The position numbers and the translations under genes were made by a program. From NCBI RefSeq assembly GCF_024435355.1, contig NZ_JAMJWG010000002.1, positions 62,001 through 126,000 of the forward strand: DNA of 64,000 bases, in the 5' to 3' direction. Of this stretch, positions 43,165 through 52,121 are shown piece after piece. How positions within the stretch are numbered: position 1 is the stretch's first letter; each line of letters opens with the position of its first letter. Origin of the DNA: Streptomyces odontomachi (GTDB lineage: Bacteria; Actinomycetota; Actinomycetes; Streptomycetales; Streptomycetaceae). The notes under the pieces are model-generated. The model was not told the origin of the DNA. It worked only from the letters and a program-made list of their open reading frames with translations, and made no database searches.

Positions 43165-44385
43165 ATGCCGGCCAGTCAGGCAAGCGCGGGGCATCTGCTG
43201 CAGTTGATCCGCAGCGGCCAGGCCACCACCCGCGGCGAGCTCCAGCAGGCCACCGGTCTGTCCCGGTCCACCGTCGGACACCGTCTCGACCAACTCTTCG
43301 GCGCCGGCTGGCTGCGCGAGACCAGCGGCGCCCCGGGCGCCGCAGGAAACGGCGCCGCGACCAGCGGACGCCCCTCCGCCCACCTGGAGTTCGACTCCTC
43401 GCACGCGGTGGTGCTCGCCGCCGACCTGGAGACCCGGCACGCCCAGGCCGCCGTCCTCGACCTGACCGGACGGGTGCTCGCCCAGCGGGCCGCGCCCCTG
43501 CTCGTCGCCGACGGCCCCGAGCAGGTCCTGGACACCCTCGCCCGCTGGTTCTCGCCGCTGCTCGACGAGGCCGGTGCCGACGCCGCACGGGTCTGCGGGA
43601 TCGGGCTCTCCGTGCCCGGGCCCGTGGACTGGGCGACCGGCCGGGTCGTGCAGCCCCCGATCATGCCCGGCTGGGACCAGTACCCCATCCCCGAACGGCT
43701 CCAGCACGCCTACACCCGCCATGTCGCCCCGGGCGGCCCGCCGGTACCGGTGCTCGTCGACAACGACGCCAATCTGATGGCGTATGCGGAGCAGCGTCAC
43801 CACTTCCCCGACTGTGCGGCGTTCCTGCTGGTGAAGGTGTCCACCGGGATCGGTGCCGGAGTCGTCGTCGACGGCGAGTTGTACCGCGGCATCGACGGCG
43901 GGGCGGGCGACATCGGCCACATCCGGCTCCATGACGCGCCGGAGGAGCTGTGCATGTGCGGGTCCTACGGCTGCCTGGCCGCCGTCGCCAGCGGGCGCGC
44001 GCTGGCCGGCCGGCTCACCGCACAGGGCACCCCGACCACGTCCGGCTCCGACATGCGCCGTCATCTCGCGGCGGGCCATCCCGACGCGGTCCGGCTCGCC
44101 CGGGAGGCGGGTCAGCGCGTCGGAGAGGTCCTGGTCACCGTCGTGACCATGCTCAACCCGGGGGTGCTGGTGCTCGCCGGCGACCTGGCCGGGACCCCGT
44201 TCCTGGCGGGCGTGCGCGAGTTGCTGTACCAGCGCGCGATGCCCCGGACGACCGCGCATCTGCGTGTGGTGACCTCGCAGCTCGGCGACCAGGCCGCCCT
44301 GACCGGAGCCGGGACGACGGTGGTGGAGCACCTTTACGCCCCCGACCGGGCGGACGCACGGCTGGCCGCGCGCGACGTCGGCTGA
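43165..44385 (+). CDS. ROK-family transcriptional repressor
   Basis: A 406 aa protein. The N-terminal winged helix (HLLQLIRSGQATTRGELQQATGLSRSTVGHRLDQL) is followed by a ROK sugar-kinase-like domain: VCGIGLSVPGPVDWATG, VPVLVDNDANLMAYAE, KVSTGIGAGVVVDGELYRG and the zinc motif CMCGSYGCLAA. ROK repressors respond to a sugar or sugar phosphate. It is divergent from the GH63-type hydrolase and so is its likely regulator. ATG 43165 follows GAGGAGA. Confidence 0.9.
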   Translation: MPASQASAGHLLQLIRSGQATTRGELQQATGLSRSTVGHRLDQLFGAGWLRETSGAPGAAGNGAATSGRPSAHLEFDSSHAVVLAADLETRHAQAAVLDLTGRVLAQRAAPLLVADGPEQVLDTLARWFSPLLDEAGADAARVCGIGLSVPGPVDWATGRVVQPPIMPGWDQYPIPERLQHAYTRHVAPGGPPVPVLVDNDANLMAYAEQRHHFPDCAAFLLVKVSTGIGAGVVVDGELYRGIDGGAGDIGHIRLHDAPEELCMCGSYGCLAAVASGRALAGRLTAQGTPTTSGSDMRRHLAAGHPDAVRLAREAGQRVGEVLVTVVTMLNPGVLVLAGDLAGTPFLAGVRELLYQRAMPRTTAHLRVVTSQLGDQAALTGAGTTVVEHLYAPDRADARLAARDVG

Positions 44386-44387
44386 AC

Positions 44388-44435
44388 GGGCCCGGATGCG
44401 GGCCCGGATGCGGGCCCGGATATGAGCCCGGACCG
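44388..44435. repeat. 12-bp tandem repeat
   Basis: GGGCCCGGATGC twice exactly (44388-44399, 44400-44411), then GGGCCCGGATAT and GAGCCCGGACCG, between the convergent ROK and DUF4190 genes. Confidence 0.8.
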
Positions 44436-44472
44436 GGGGGATCGTGCGCGGCGGCGAAGCGTCCGGTGGACG

Positions 44473-44880
44473 TCAGTTCTCCAGGGAGTGCCCGAAGTCC
44501 CTGGCGCACTGGGTGGTTTCCGACTGTGTGTCGGCGTGCCGCAGGCACTCCCGGTAGTCCCTGAACTCGTCCGACTTCCAGATGACCACGGCGAAGGCCG
44601 TGAGCACCGCCCCCACCAGGAGTGCCAGCGCGCCCAGGCAGGCGCCCACCACGGCCTTGGTGCGGTGGCGCACACCGGGCCGTCGCCCCCGGCGCGCGCC
44701 GATGATGCCGAAGACCACCGCGAGCAGACCGAGCAGGACCGCGCCGATCACGGTCCAGAACAGCACGCAGGCGAGGATGCCGAGCACCAGCGCGGCCACC
44801 CCCATGCCGTTGCCGCGCGGGGCCTCGGGCTGCGGAGATTCCTGCCAGGCCGGCGAGGCCGGTGCGTCCCAGTTCGCCAT
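44473..44880 (-). CDS. DUF4190-domain membrane protein
   Basis: A 135 aa protein: a Pro-rich cytoplasmic lead (ANWDAPASPAWQESPQPEAP), then GMGVAALVLGILACVLFWTVIGAVLLGLLAVVFGIIGARRG, the DUF4190 double helix, a third helix (AVVGACLGALALLVGAVLTAFAVVIW) and a short external tail with two cysteines. Function unknown. ATG 44880 has GAGGCAGC upstream. Confidence 0.85.
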   Translation of the reverse strand: MANWDAPASPAWQESPQPEAPRGNGMGVAALVLGILACVLFWTVIGAVLLGLLAVVFGIIGARRGRRPGVRHRTKAVVGACLGALALLVGAVLTAFAVVIWKSDEFRDYRECLRHADTQSETTQCARDFGHSLEN

Positions 44881-45138
44881 GTTGCTGCCTCGTTCCCCTC
44901 TCGCCGCCGCCCCCGGGTGCGCGACGATGCGTCCCGCACCGGGCCTCGGTGGCGTCCGGCGCCCTCCCCGTCCCCGGTGGCCGGGGACCGCCCGGAGCAT
45001 AATGACGACGGCGTGGAACGGGCAACGGGGCCCCGAACGCGGTCGGACATCCCGGCACACCGGCAACCGACCACCGGCACCCCGTCCCCCTGGTCTCCCC
45101 GACTCCCCACTCCCCCTCACCTGCGCGAGGCATCCACG

Positions 45139-46395
45139 ATGGCATTGCAGATCAGCGCCACCAACCCGGAACACCCCACCCTGTTGCTCGATCTGCCCTG
45201 GCACCTGCCCTTGGAGCAGTGGCCCGACAAGCATCTGGTGCCGCTGCCACGCGGCATCTCCCGGCATGTGGTCCGCTACGCACGGGCCGGCGACGAGATC
45301 ATCGCCGTCAAGGAGCTCGCCGAGCGGCCCGCGGTGCGCGAGTACGAGATGCTGCGCACCCTGGATCGGCTCGCGATACCCGCGGTGGACCCGCTGGCCG
45401 TGGTCACCGGCCGGGTCGACGCCGACCAGGAGCCGCTCCAGCCGGTACTGATCACCCGTCATCTCCAGGGCTCCCAGCCGTACCGCTCGATGTTCGAGAC
45501 GACCATGCGGCCCGACACGGTGCACCGGCTGATGGACGCGCTCGCCGTGCTGCTGGTACGGCTCCACCTGGTCGGCTTCGCCTGGGGCGACTGCTCCCTG
45601 TCGAACACGCTGTTCCGCCGGGACGCGGGCGCCTACGCCGCGTACCTCGTGGACGCCGAGACCGCCGAGACGCACCAGCGGCTCAGCGACGGGCAGCGTG
45701 CCTACGACATCGAACTGGCCCAGGTGAACATCAGCGGCGAGATGCTGGACCTGGAGGCGTCCGGGGCGCTGCACCCGTCCCTCGACCCGATCGCCTTCGG
45801 CACCGACATCGGCCGTCGCTACGAGGAGTTGTGGAGCGAGCTGACCCGGGTGTCGGTCTACCCGGCGGGCAAGCACCACTACATCGAGCGCCGGATCCGC
45901 CGGCTCAACGACCTCGGCTTCGACGTCGCCGAGATGCAGATCGGCCACGAGGCGAACGGCGACACGGTGACGTTCGTGCCGAAAGTCGTCGACGCAGGCC
46001 ACCACCAGCGGCAGTTGCTGCGCCTGACCGGCCTGGACACGGAGGAGAACCAGGCGCGACGGCTCCTGCGCGACCTGGAGTGCTGGATGGCCACCCAGGA
46101 CGACTACGCACCGGGCGATCCCGCGACGCGTTCGCGCACGCACGCCGACCCGGCGGGCGCCCAGGGCGCCCGGCCCGAGGTGCTGGCCCACCGGTGGGTG
46201 CGGGAGGTGTTCCGCCCGACGGTGCGGGCCGTTCCCGAGGAGCACCGGCGGGGTCTCGATCCCGCCGAGCTCTACCACGAGCTGCTGGAACACCACTGGT
46301 ACCTCTCCCAGCGCTCCCAGCACGACGTGGCTCTCGACGCGGCGGTGGCGGACTACGTCCGCACGGTCACGCACCAGCCCGACACCCGGGCCTGA
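45139..46395 (+). CDS. DUF4032-domain protein with kinase-like N-terminus
   Basis: A 418 aa protein. The first 230 residues look like a lipopolysaccharide/eukaryotic-type kinase fold: VVRYARAGDEIIAVKEL (ATP lysine), PVLITRHL hinge, LHLVGFAWGDCSLSNTLFRRD (catalytic loop with D and N) and YLVDAETAET (metal Asp). The C-terminal part (YAPGDPATRSRTHADP..., EVLAHRWVREVFRPTV) is DUF4032. It may phosphorylate a small molecule or protein; no substrate is known. The transcript probably ends at the 46447-46477 hairpin. Confidence 0.85.
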   Translation: MALQISATNPEHPTLLLDLPWHLPLEQWPDKHLVPLPRGISRHVVRYARAGDEIIAVKELAERPAVREYEMLRTLDRLAIPAVDPLAVVTGRVDADQEPLQPVLITRHLQGSQPYRSMFETTMRPDTVHRLMDALAVLLVRLHLVGFAWGDCSLSNTLFRRDAGAYAAYLVDAETAETHQRLSDGQRAYDIELAQVNISGEMLDLEASGALHPSLDPIAFGTDIGRRYEELWSELTRVSVYPAGKHHYIERRIRRLNDLGFDVAEMQIGHEANGDTVTFVPKVVDAGHHQRQLLRLTGLDTEENQARRLLRDLECWMATQDDYAPGDPATRSRTHADPAGAQGARPEVLAHRWVREVFRPTVRAVPEEHRRGLDPAELYHELLEHHWYLSQRSQHDVALDAAVADYVRTVTHQPDTRA

Positions 46396-46446
46396 GGCGC
46401 ACCGGAACCCGCGGCGGCGGAACCGGGTCACGAAACCGGCGCTGCG

Positions 46447-46477
46447 GAAACTCATCGCCGGGGCGGCGATGAGTTTC
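46447..46477 (+). terminator. Terminator hairpin, 13-bp perfect stem
   Basis: GAAACTCATCGCC (46447-46459), loop GGGGC, GGCGATGAGTTTC (46465-46477), 52 bp after the DUF4032 gene. Confidence 0.7.
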
Positions 46478-46577
46478 GGGCGACGCGGCAGTCCACCCTC
46501 CCAGCCAACCGCCGAGGAAGCCGGCGTCGCGTCACGGAGCACGACGGCACCCTGCGACGACCAGCGAGGAGAGCGTC

Positions 46578-47054
46578 ATGCCGAGGATCACGCCCAACCT
46601 GTGGTTCGACACCCAGGGCAAGGAAGCCGCCGAGTTCTACTGCTCGATCTTCCCGAACTCCAAGATCACGAACGTTCTGTACTACGGCGAGGTCGGCCCG
46701 CGCCCCGCGGGCACCGTGCTCACGGTCGACTTCGAGCTCGACGGCCAGCCCTACACCGCGATCAACGGCGGCCCCGAGTTCACCTTCGACGAGGCGGTCT
46801 CCCTGCTGATCAACTGCGCCGATCAGGACGAGGTGGACTACTACTGGTCCCGGCTGCTCGCCGACGGCGGCCAGGAGTCGCAGTGCGGCTGGCTGAAGGA
46901 CAAGTACGGCATGTCCTGGCAGGTCGTCCCGGAGCAGCTCGGCGAGGTGCTCAGCGACCCCGACCCCGAGCGCGCCCAGCGGGCCATGAAGGCGATGTTC
47001 GGGATGCGGAAGATCGACGTGGCCGCCCTGCGCGCGGCGGCCGACGGGGACTGA
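46578..47054 (+). CDS. VOC-family protein (PhnB / 3-demethylubiquinone methyltransferase-like)
   Basis: A 158 aa glyoxalase-fold protein: ITPNLWFDTQGKEAAEFYCSIFPNSKI, then GPRPAGTVLTVDFELDGQPYTAINGGPEFTFDEAVSLLINC and KDKYGMSWQVVP, the blocks of the PhnB-like group. Despite the family label it is not a methyltransferase; the function of these proteins is unknown (some bind metal or small ligands). ATG follows GAGGAGA. Confidence 0.9.
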   Translation: MPRITPNLWFDTQGKEAAEFYCSIFPNSKITNVLYYGEVGPRPAGTVLTVDFELDGQPYTAINGGPEFTFDEAVSLLINCADQDEVDYYWSRLLADGGQESQCGWLKDKYGMSWQVVPEQLGEVLSDPDPERAQRAMKAMFGMRKIDVAALRAAADGD

Positions 47055-47199
47055 CGAGGCACGCCCGGATGCGGTGCGCCGGTGCCGCCATGAGGTGCTT
47101 CATGCCGCGGCGTGCGGGAACCCGTCATCGCCATAGGGAGACCGCAGCCACCGGGCCGTGCGCACCGCCCGGCCGGACGAGTGACGCAGGGAGTACCCC

Positions 47200-47853
47200 A
47201 TGCGATTCCATGACCGCAGGCAGGCCGGTGAGCACCTCGCCGGCTGGTTCCTCGAATGGCAGGAGACGCCGCGCCTGAGCGACGTCATCGTCCTGGGCCT
47301 GGCGCGCGGCGGGGTGCCCGTCGCGGCGGAGCTCGCGCAGGCCCTGCACGCACCGCTGGACGTGGTGGTGGCACGCAAGATCGGCCTGCCCGGCAACCCC
47401 GAGCTGGGCCTGGGCGCCATCGTGGACGACGACGCCCCCGTCTACGACCACGAGGCGCTCGCCGTCTTCGACCTGACCGAGGACGACCTCGCGCCGGGCG
47501 TCGCCCACGAGCGCAGGGAGCTGCACCGCCGTGAGCACCGCTACCGCAGGGGGCGCCCGGCGCCGCACCTGCACGGCCGTACGGTCATCCTCGTCGACGA
47601 CGGCCTGGCCACCGGCGCCACCGCCCGCGCCGCGCTGCGGCACCTGCGTCGGCAGCACCCGCACCGGCTGATCATGGCCGTCCCCGTCGGCAGCCCGGAC
47701 GTCGCCCTCAGTCTGCGCGACCACGCCGACGACGTGATCTGCCTGCACCAGCCCGGACACTTCCGTGCCCTGCGGCAGTGGTACGGGGACTTCGACCAGG
47801 TCACGGACACGGAGGTGGAGCGGACGCTGCGGGACCTGCACGCGGTGGTGTGA
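47200..47853 (+). CDS. Phosphoribosyltransferase-family protein
   Basis: A 217 aa type I PRTase fold: VIVLGLARGGVPVAAELAQAL, VVARKIGLPGNPELGLGAI, and the PRPP-binding loop VILVDDGLATGATARAAL. These stand-alone Streptomyces PRTases have no proven base substrate and may be regulatory. Ends at a 46-bp perfect palindrome shared with the convergent dps gene. Confidence 0.88.
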   Translation: MRFHDRRQAGEHLAGWFLEWQETPRLSDVIVLGLARGGVPVAAELAQALHAPLDVVVARKIGLPGNPELGLGAIVDDDAPVYDHEALAVFDLTEDDLAPGVAHERRELHRREHRYRRGRPAPHLHGRTVILVDDGLATGATARAALRHLRRQHPHRLIMAVPVGSPDVALSLRDHADDVICLHQPGHFRALRQWYGDFDQVTDTEVERTLRDLHAVV

Positions 47854-47881
47854 CCTGCGGCGCGAGAGGGGCAGGCGGGCG

Positions 47882-47927
47882 TCACGATGTCGGGCACCCA
47901 CCCGCGGGTGGGTGCCCGACATCGTGA
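47882..47927. terminator. Bidirectional terminator, 46-bp perfect palindrome
   Basis: Arms 47882-47904 and 47905-47927 are exact reverse complements (23 bp each; TCACGATGTCGGGCACCCAC opens the left arm, centre CCCG/CGGG). It separates the convergent PRTase and dps genes. Confidence 0.85.
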
Positions 47928-47938
47928 TGCCGCTGTGG

Positions 47939-48418
47939 TCAGCCGGTCTGCTGCTGTTCCGCCTGGAACATCCAGAGGTGCTTCTCCAGCTGCGCGGTCA
48001 GGCCGATGAAGAGGTCCTGGGTCACCAGGTCGCTCTTGTCGGTCAGGTCGATGCGCTCCCGCATCCGGCTGATGATGTCGCGCAGCGCCTGTGCGATCAC
48101 CCCGACGACGTCGGAGTCCTTCACCCAGCCTTCCTTGACGCCGGTGGTGCGCGTGGTGTCGGCGACGGTCCGGGCGCGGCCGTCCGGCGGCACGCCGATC
48201 GCGGCGGCGCGCTCCGCCACGGTGTCCGCGTAGGTGCGGGCCGTGTCCACCACGTCGTCCAGCTGGAAGTGGATCGTGCGGAACCGCGGTCCCACGATGT
48301 TCCAGTGCGCCTGCTTGCCGACGAGTGACAGATCGAGCAGATCCACCAATGCGCCCTGAAGCGCATCCCCGGTGGCCTTGCGGTCGTCGTCGGGCAGCGG
48401 GCTCTGCATGGCAGTCAT
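47939..48418 (-). CDS. dps: Dps-family DNA-binding ferritin-like protein
   Basis: About 159 aa. The ferroxidase site of Dps is seen in GKQAHWNIVGPRFRTIHFQLDDVVDTARTYADTVAER (His, Asp, Glu ligands at the dimer interface), and the C-terminal LEKHLWMFQAEQQQ is typical. It makes a 12-mer that oxidises and stores iron and condenses DNA in stationary phase or spores. The start is ATG 48418 (MTAM) behind GAAGGAAG; a second ATG is 9 nt later. Confidence 0.92.
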   Translation of the reverse strand: MTAMQSPLPDDDRKATGDALQGALVDLLDLSLVGKQAHWNIVGPRFRTIHFQLDDVVDTARTYADTVAERAAAIGVPPDGRARTVADTTRTTGVKEGWVKDSDVVGVIAQALRDIISRMRERIDLTDKSDLVTQDLFIGLTAQLEKHLWMFQAEQQQTG

Positions 48419-48792
48419 GCTCGGGTCTTCCTTCCTCACGACGTGCGGGTGTTTCATCCTGGTTCGTGGCAGCCGGTCTGCTGCCCTTCGAGTGCCCCGG
48501 GGCGGGCCGGCCATGCGCCCGAGATCGCCGGGGCACCTGCCGGCGCGGCGAACGACCCGGCGCTCACCCGGTGCCGGCCACTGGTGCGCCCGCTCCCTCG
48601 GCAGCATCCTGCGCAGCCGCCCGCGCTCCCGGACGACCCTTGCGCTCGCCGAATGCGGGTACCCGACGGGCGTGGATCCGTACCGAGCGTGCCGTACGCG
48701 CCGCGTCGAACGGCCGGCCGGTGCGTCCACCGTCGCCGTCCCTTCAGCGCGTCGCCACCGCGTATCCCCGTACGAGCGGAACACTGCCTGCG
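48419..48792. other. Divergent intergenic region, dps / VOC gene
   Basis: 374 bp holding the promoters of dps (minus) and the two-domain VOC gene (plus). A palindromic GGGTACCC (48657-48664) is present, but no GNNT element at the right distance was found on either strand, so I do not call a sigma-B promoter. Confidence 0.4.
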
Positions 48793-49608
48793 ATGGACAA
48801 GCACACGACACCGACCCCGACGGACCGGCCCACGTCCACGAAGGACGTCTTCGGGGCGCCCAGCTGGGTCAGTCTGATGGCGCGGGACCTCGAGGCCGCA
48901 CAGGCGTTCTACGGCGCGGTGCTGGAGTGGGAGTTCCGGGCCGGGCGCCTGGGCAGGGAGTTCACCGTCGCGTTGTATGACGACTCGCCGATCGCCGGCA
49001 TCGGGGAGCTGGCGCCGTCGCTCCAGGTCGCGGTGGCCTGGCAGCCGTACTTCGCCGTCCCGGACGCCAACCGGACCGCCGCGCGCATCCGGGAACGCAG
49101 CGCCACGATAGCGGTGGGCCCGCTCCCCTTCGTGCTGGGCCGCGGTGCGCTCGCGGCCGACCGTGACGGGGCCGTCTTCGGCCTGTGGGAGGGAGAGCTG
49201 ATCTACGACTGGGTGGAGTGGCGCGACCGTGCACAGGCCTGGATCAGCCTGCGTACCCGCGACGCCTTCGAGGCCGCGATCTTCTACGGCGAGATCCTGG
49301 AGTGGGCGACGGACCGGCCCGGCGGGTGCGACGTCGAGTACGTGCACGACGAGGTCGTCCTCCGGCATCAGGGACACGCCATGGCCCGGCTGTCGTCGGG
49401 GGCACTGGAGGCAGCTCCCGACCCGCTGCTCCGGCCGCACTGGCGGGTGCACTTCCGGGTGCCCGACGTGCCGCACTGCGTGCGGATGGCACGGAAGCAC
49501 GGGGGGACCGTGACCGAGCAGCAGGACACGGCCATGGGAGTCGAGGCGACGCTGCGGGACCCGGACGGTGGGTTGTTCACGGTCACGGAGGCACACCCGG
49601 AAGGGTGA
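48793..49608 (+). CDS. Two-domain VOC (glyoxalase/bleomycin-resistance-like) protein
   Basis: A 271 aa protein with two tandem glyoxalase units: PSWVSLMARDLEAAQAFYGAVLEWEF ... and WISLRTRDAFEAAIFYGEILEWAT ... ending in ATLRDPDGGLFTVTE (metal Glu position). This type is widespread in actinobacteria (hydroxylase-like annotation) and its reaction is not known. The start is ATG 48793; no strong Shine-Dalgarno is visible. Confidence 0.85.
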   Translation: MDKHTTPTPTDRPTSTKDVFGAPSWVSLMARDLEAAQAFYGAVLEWEFRAGRLGREFTVALYDDSPIAGIGELAPSLQVAVAWQPYFAVPDANRTAARIRERSATIAVGPLPFVLGRGALAADRDGAVFGLWEGELIYDWVEWRDRAQAWISLRTRDAFEAAIFYGEILEWATDRPGGCDVEYVHDEVVLRHQGHAMARLSSGALEAAPDPLLRPHWRVHFRVPDVPHCVRMARKHGGTVTEQQDTAMGVEATLRDPDGGLFTVTEAHPEG

Positions 49609-49716
49609 GCGGGCACGCACCCCCCGGACGGTGACCGTCGACAGGTCGTGCGGCCGCACGGGCGTGCCGGCCCCGGTGCGGGGTACCCGCAGCTCCCTGA
49701 GCGGAAGGAGCGCGAC

Positions 49717-50397
49717 GTGGCCGACCAGCGCAAACGGCCGTCGAAGAACGACGCGGACGACACCGGCGGCACGGCGCTGCGCACCTACCGCGCCAAGCGC
49801 CGCTTCGACCGGACCGGGGAGCCCCGCGGCAGGGCGGAGCCGGGCGCCGACGCGCCCCGTTTCGTGGTGCAGATCCACGACGCCAGCACCATGCACTTCG
49901 ACTTCCGGCTGGAGGTGGACGGCGTCCTGAAGTCCTGGTCGGTGCCGAAGGGCCCGTCGGCCGACCCGCACGACAAGCGTCTGGCGATGCCCACGGAGGA
50001 CCACCCGCTGGAGTACCGGGAGTTCGAGGGCGTGATCCCCCGGGGCGAGTACGGCGGCGGCACCGTCATCGTCTGGGACGAGGGCACCTACCGCCCCGCC
50101 GCACACGACCGACGCGGCAGGTCCGTACCGTTCGACGAGGCTCTGGAGCGGGGGCACGCCAGCTTCCGGCTCGACGGCAGGAAACTGCACGGCGAGTACG
50201 CACTCACCCGGTTCCGCGGCGGCGACGGCTCCGAACGCGAGGCCTGGCTGCTGGTGAAGGCCGATGACGCGCAGGCCCGGCAGGGCGCCACCGGCACCCC
50301 GGATCCGCACCGGGCCCGCTCGGCGCTGAGCGGGCGCACCCTGCGGCAGGTGGCGGAGGATCCCGATGCCGCCACCTGGCAGAGCAACCGGTCATGA
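49717..50397 (+). CDS. LigD-type DNA-end 3'-phosphoesterase
   Basis: A 226 aa protein starting at GTG 49717 behind GGAAGGAG. FVVQIHDASTMHFDFRLEVDGVLKSWSVPKGP is the phosphoesterase signature (His, Asp, His, Arg), followed by EGVIPRGEYGGGTVIVWDEG. It trims 3' ends during non-homologous end joining. It overlaps the ligase gene (ATGA) and so forms with it a split LigD without the polymerase domain. Confidence 0.92.
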   Translation: MADQRKRPSKNDADDTGGTALRTYRAKRRFDRTGEPRGRAEPGADAPRFVVQIHDASTMHFDFRLEVDGVLKSWSVPKGPSADPHDKRLAMPTEDHPLEYREFEGVIPRGEYGGGTVIVWDEGTYRPAAHDRRGRSVPFDEALERGHASFRLDGRKLHGEYALTRFRGGDGSEREAWLLVKADDAQARQGATGTPDPHRARSALSGRTLRQVAEDPDAATWQSNRS

Positions 50398-51470
50398 GCA
50401 CGTCCCCGGACCGGGCCGGTCCGGACGGCAGCGGGTCGGGCGGCGACAGCCTGCTGGAGCGGCTGCCCGCGGACCAGCGCGCGCTGCTGCGCCGCGCACG
50501 GCCCGGCGCGGTACTGGCCGCGTCCCCCATGCTCGCCACGCTCAGCGACCGGCGGGACTTCCCGTCCGGCTGGCTCCTCGAGCGCAAGCTGGACGGCATC
50601 CGGGTGCTCGCGGTCCGCGAGGCGGGCCGCGTGCGGCTCTTCTCCCGCTCCGGCCGCCGGCTGAACGCCACGTACCCGGAGGTGGTGGCGGCGTACGAGG
50701 CACAGGAGTGCACGGACTTCACCGTCGACGGCGAGATCGTCGCCTTCTCCGACGGCCGTACCGACTTCGCCCGGCTCCAGCAGCGCATGGGCCTCACCAA
50801 ACCCCGGGAGGTCCAGGCCAGCCCGGTGCAGGTCTTCCACTACCTGTTCGACCTGCTGCGCCTGGACGGCATGGACACCGGGCAGCTGCCGCTGCGGACC
50901 CGTAAGTCACTGCTGCGTGACGCGCTCGACTACGCGCCGCCCCTGCGCTACACCACCCACCGCAACGCCGCCCCCGACCGCGACGCCCCCGCCGCCGATC
51001 TGCTCGACGACGCCTGCGCCCGAGGCTGGGAGGGGCTGATCGCGAAGCGGGCGGACGGCCGCTACCGGCCGCGCCGCACCCCGGACTGGCTCAAGCTCAA
51101 GTGCGCCCGTAGCCAGGAGTTCGTGATCGGCGGATTCACGGAGCCGTCCGGCAGCCGGGTCGGCTTCGGGGCGCTGTTGCTCGGCTACTACGACCAGGGG
51201 AGGCTGCGCTACGCGGGCAAGGTCGGCACCGGCTACGACCACCGCACGCTGGTGGACATCCGCCGCCGCCTCGACGACCTGGCCCGGGCCACGTCGCCCT
51301 TCCACGACCAGGTGCGCGAGCGCCGGCCGCACTGGGCCGAGCCCCGCCTCGTCGGCCAGATCGCGTTCACCGAGTGGACCCGTGACGGCCTACTGCGCCA
51401 TCCGCGCTTCCTGGGCCTGCGCGACGACAAGGCGCCGACGGACGTGGTCAGGGAGGAGCCGGAGCGTTAG
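50394..51470 (+). CDS. ATP-dependent DNA ligase (LigD ligase module)
   Basis: A 358 aa protein. ERKLDGIRVLA contains the adenylated lysine (motif I), FSRSGRRLN motif III, TVDGEIVAF motif IIIa, GWEGLIAKRADGRY motif IV and WLKLKCARSQEFVIGGF motif V; the C-terminal OB-fold has GKVGTGYDHRTL. It seals double-strand breaks in NHEJ, working with Ku (not encoded here). Co-translated with the phosphoesterase upstream. Confidence 0.93.
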   Translation: MSTSPDRAGPDGSGSGGDSLLERLPADQRALLRRARPGAVLAASPMLATLSDRRDFPSGWLLERKLDGIRVLAVREAGRVRLFSRSGRRLNATYPEVVAAYEAQECTDFTVDGEIVAFSDGRTDFARLQQRMGLTKPREVQASPVQVFHYLFDLLRLDGMDTGQLPLRTRKSLLRDALDYAPPLRYTTHRNAAPDRDAPAADLLDDACARGWEGLIAKRADGRYRPRRTPDWLKLKCARSQEFVIGGFTEPSGSRVGFGALLLGYYDQGRLRYAGKVGTGYDHRTLVDIRRRLDDLARATSPFHDQVRERRPHWAEPRLVGQIAFTEWTRDGLLRHPRFLGLRDDKAPTDVVREEPER

Positions 51471-51519
51471 CCCGGCGGAGCGTTGGCCGGAGGAGCCGGC
51501 GCCGCGGGCGCGGCACGGA

Positions 51520-51915
51520 TCACCCGTGGTCCGGCCGGTTCTCCAGGCGCAGTTGCATCTCGTTCTCCTGGTCTCCGGAGGCGGTGCCGACGACGCGGAC
51601 CCGGAAGGTCGAGGCCAAGGTGGTGCGCAGCCGGTCCACCGCGTGGTAGCCGCCCTGGACGTCCAGGGTGACCGGTGCGGTCAGCCGGGGTGGGCGTGCC
51701 GTGCCGGAGATCGCTCCGACGTCGAAGGTGGCCGCCCACACGGTGGGATGGTCGGGGGCGGCCTCGTGGGGCACGTCTCCGGGCCGCCGATCGGAGGCGA
51801 ACGAGGCGCGCAGGGCCTCGAAGACCGCCTGTGCGTCCCTCTCGTCGGTGCCGCTCACCTCGACCAGGACCTGCGTGCCCGGTTGCTGTGCGTCGTTCGT
51901 GGGGGTCTCCGTCAC
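51520..51915 (-). CDS. Hypothetical protein, about 131 aa
   Basis: A soluble alpha/beta protein: TQVLVEVSGTDERDAQAVFEALRASFASD, VWAATFDVGA, LDVQGGYHAVDRLRTTLASTFRVRVV, EMQLRLENR. It resembles small ferredoxin-like domains fused to effector or lipoxygenase systems, but I do not recognise the family. The start is uncertain: GTG 51915 has GGGAG in front, ATG 51933 has none. Convergent with the ligase gene. Confidence 0.55.
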   Translation of the reverse strand: MTETPTNDAQQPGTQVLVEVSGTDERDAQAVFEALRASFASDRRPGDVPHEAAPDHPTVWAATFDVGAISGTARPPRLTAPVTLDVQGGYHAVDRLRTTLASTFRVRVVGTASGDQENEMQLRLENRPDHG

Positions 51916-52121
51916 CGTTGCCACTCCCGCCATGTGCTGGTGCGCGGCGTGCGCGTGCCGGCGCCGCCGCCACCGTCTCGTCGCTTCGTGCTGGTGTCCT
52001 GTCGCCGTGGTGCACGGCCGCCGGTGCACGGTCCGTAGGCCGCGCCGAGCGGCGTGCGCGGGGCGCGGGGCGCGGCCTACGACCGCCGTCTGATGTCACT
52101 GTCCCCGCTGTCGCCGTCGTC

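Noticed and set aside
48657..48664. GGGTACCC as a sigma-B -10 element for dps
   Set aside because: No GNNT element at 14-16 bp was found on either strand.
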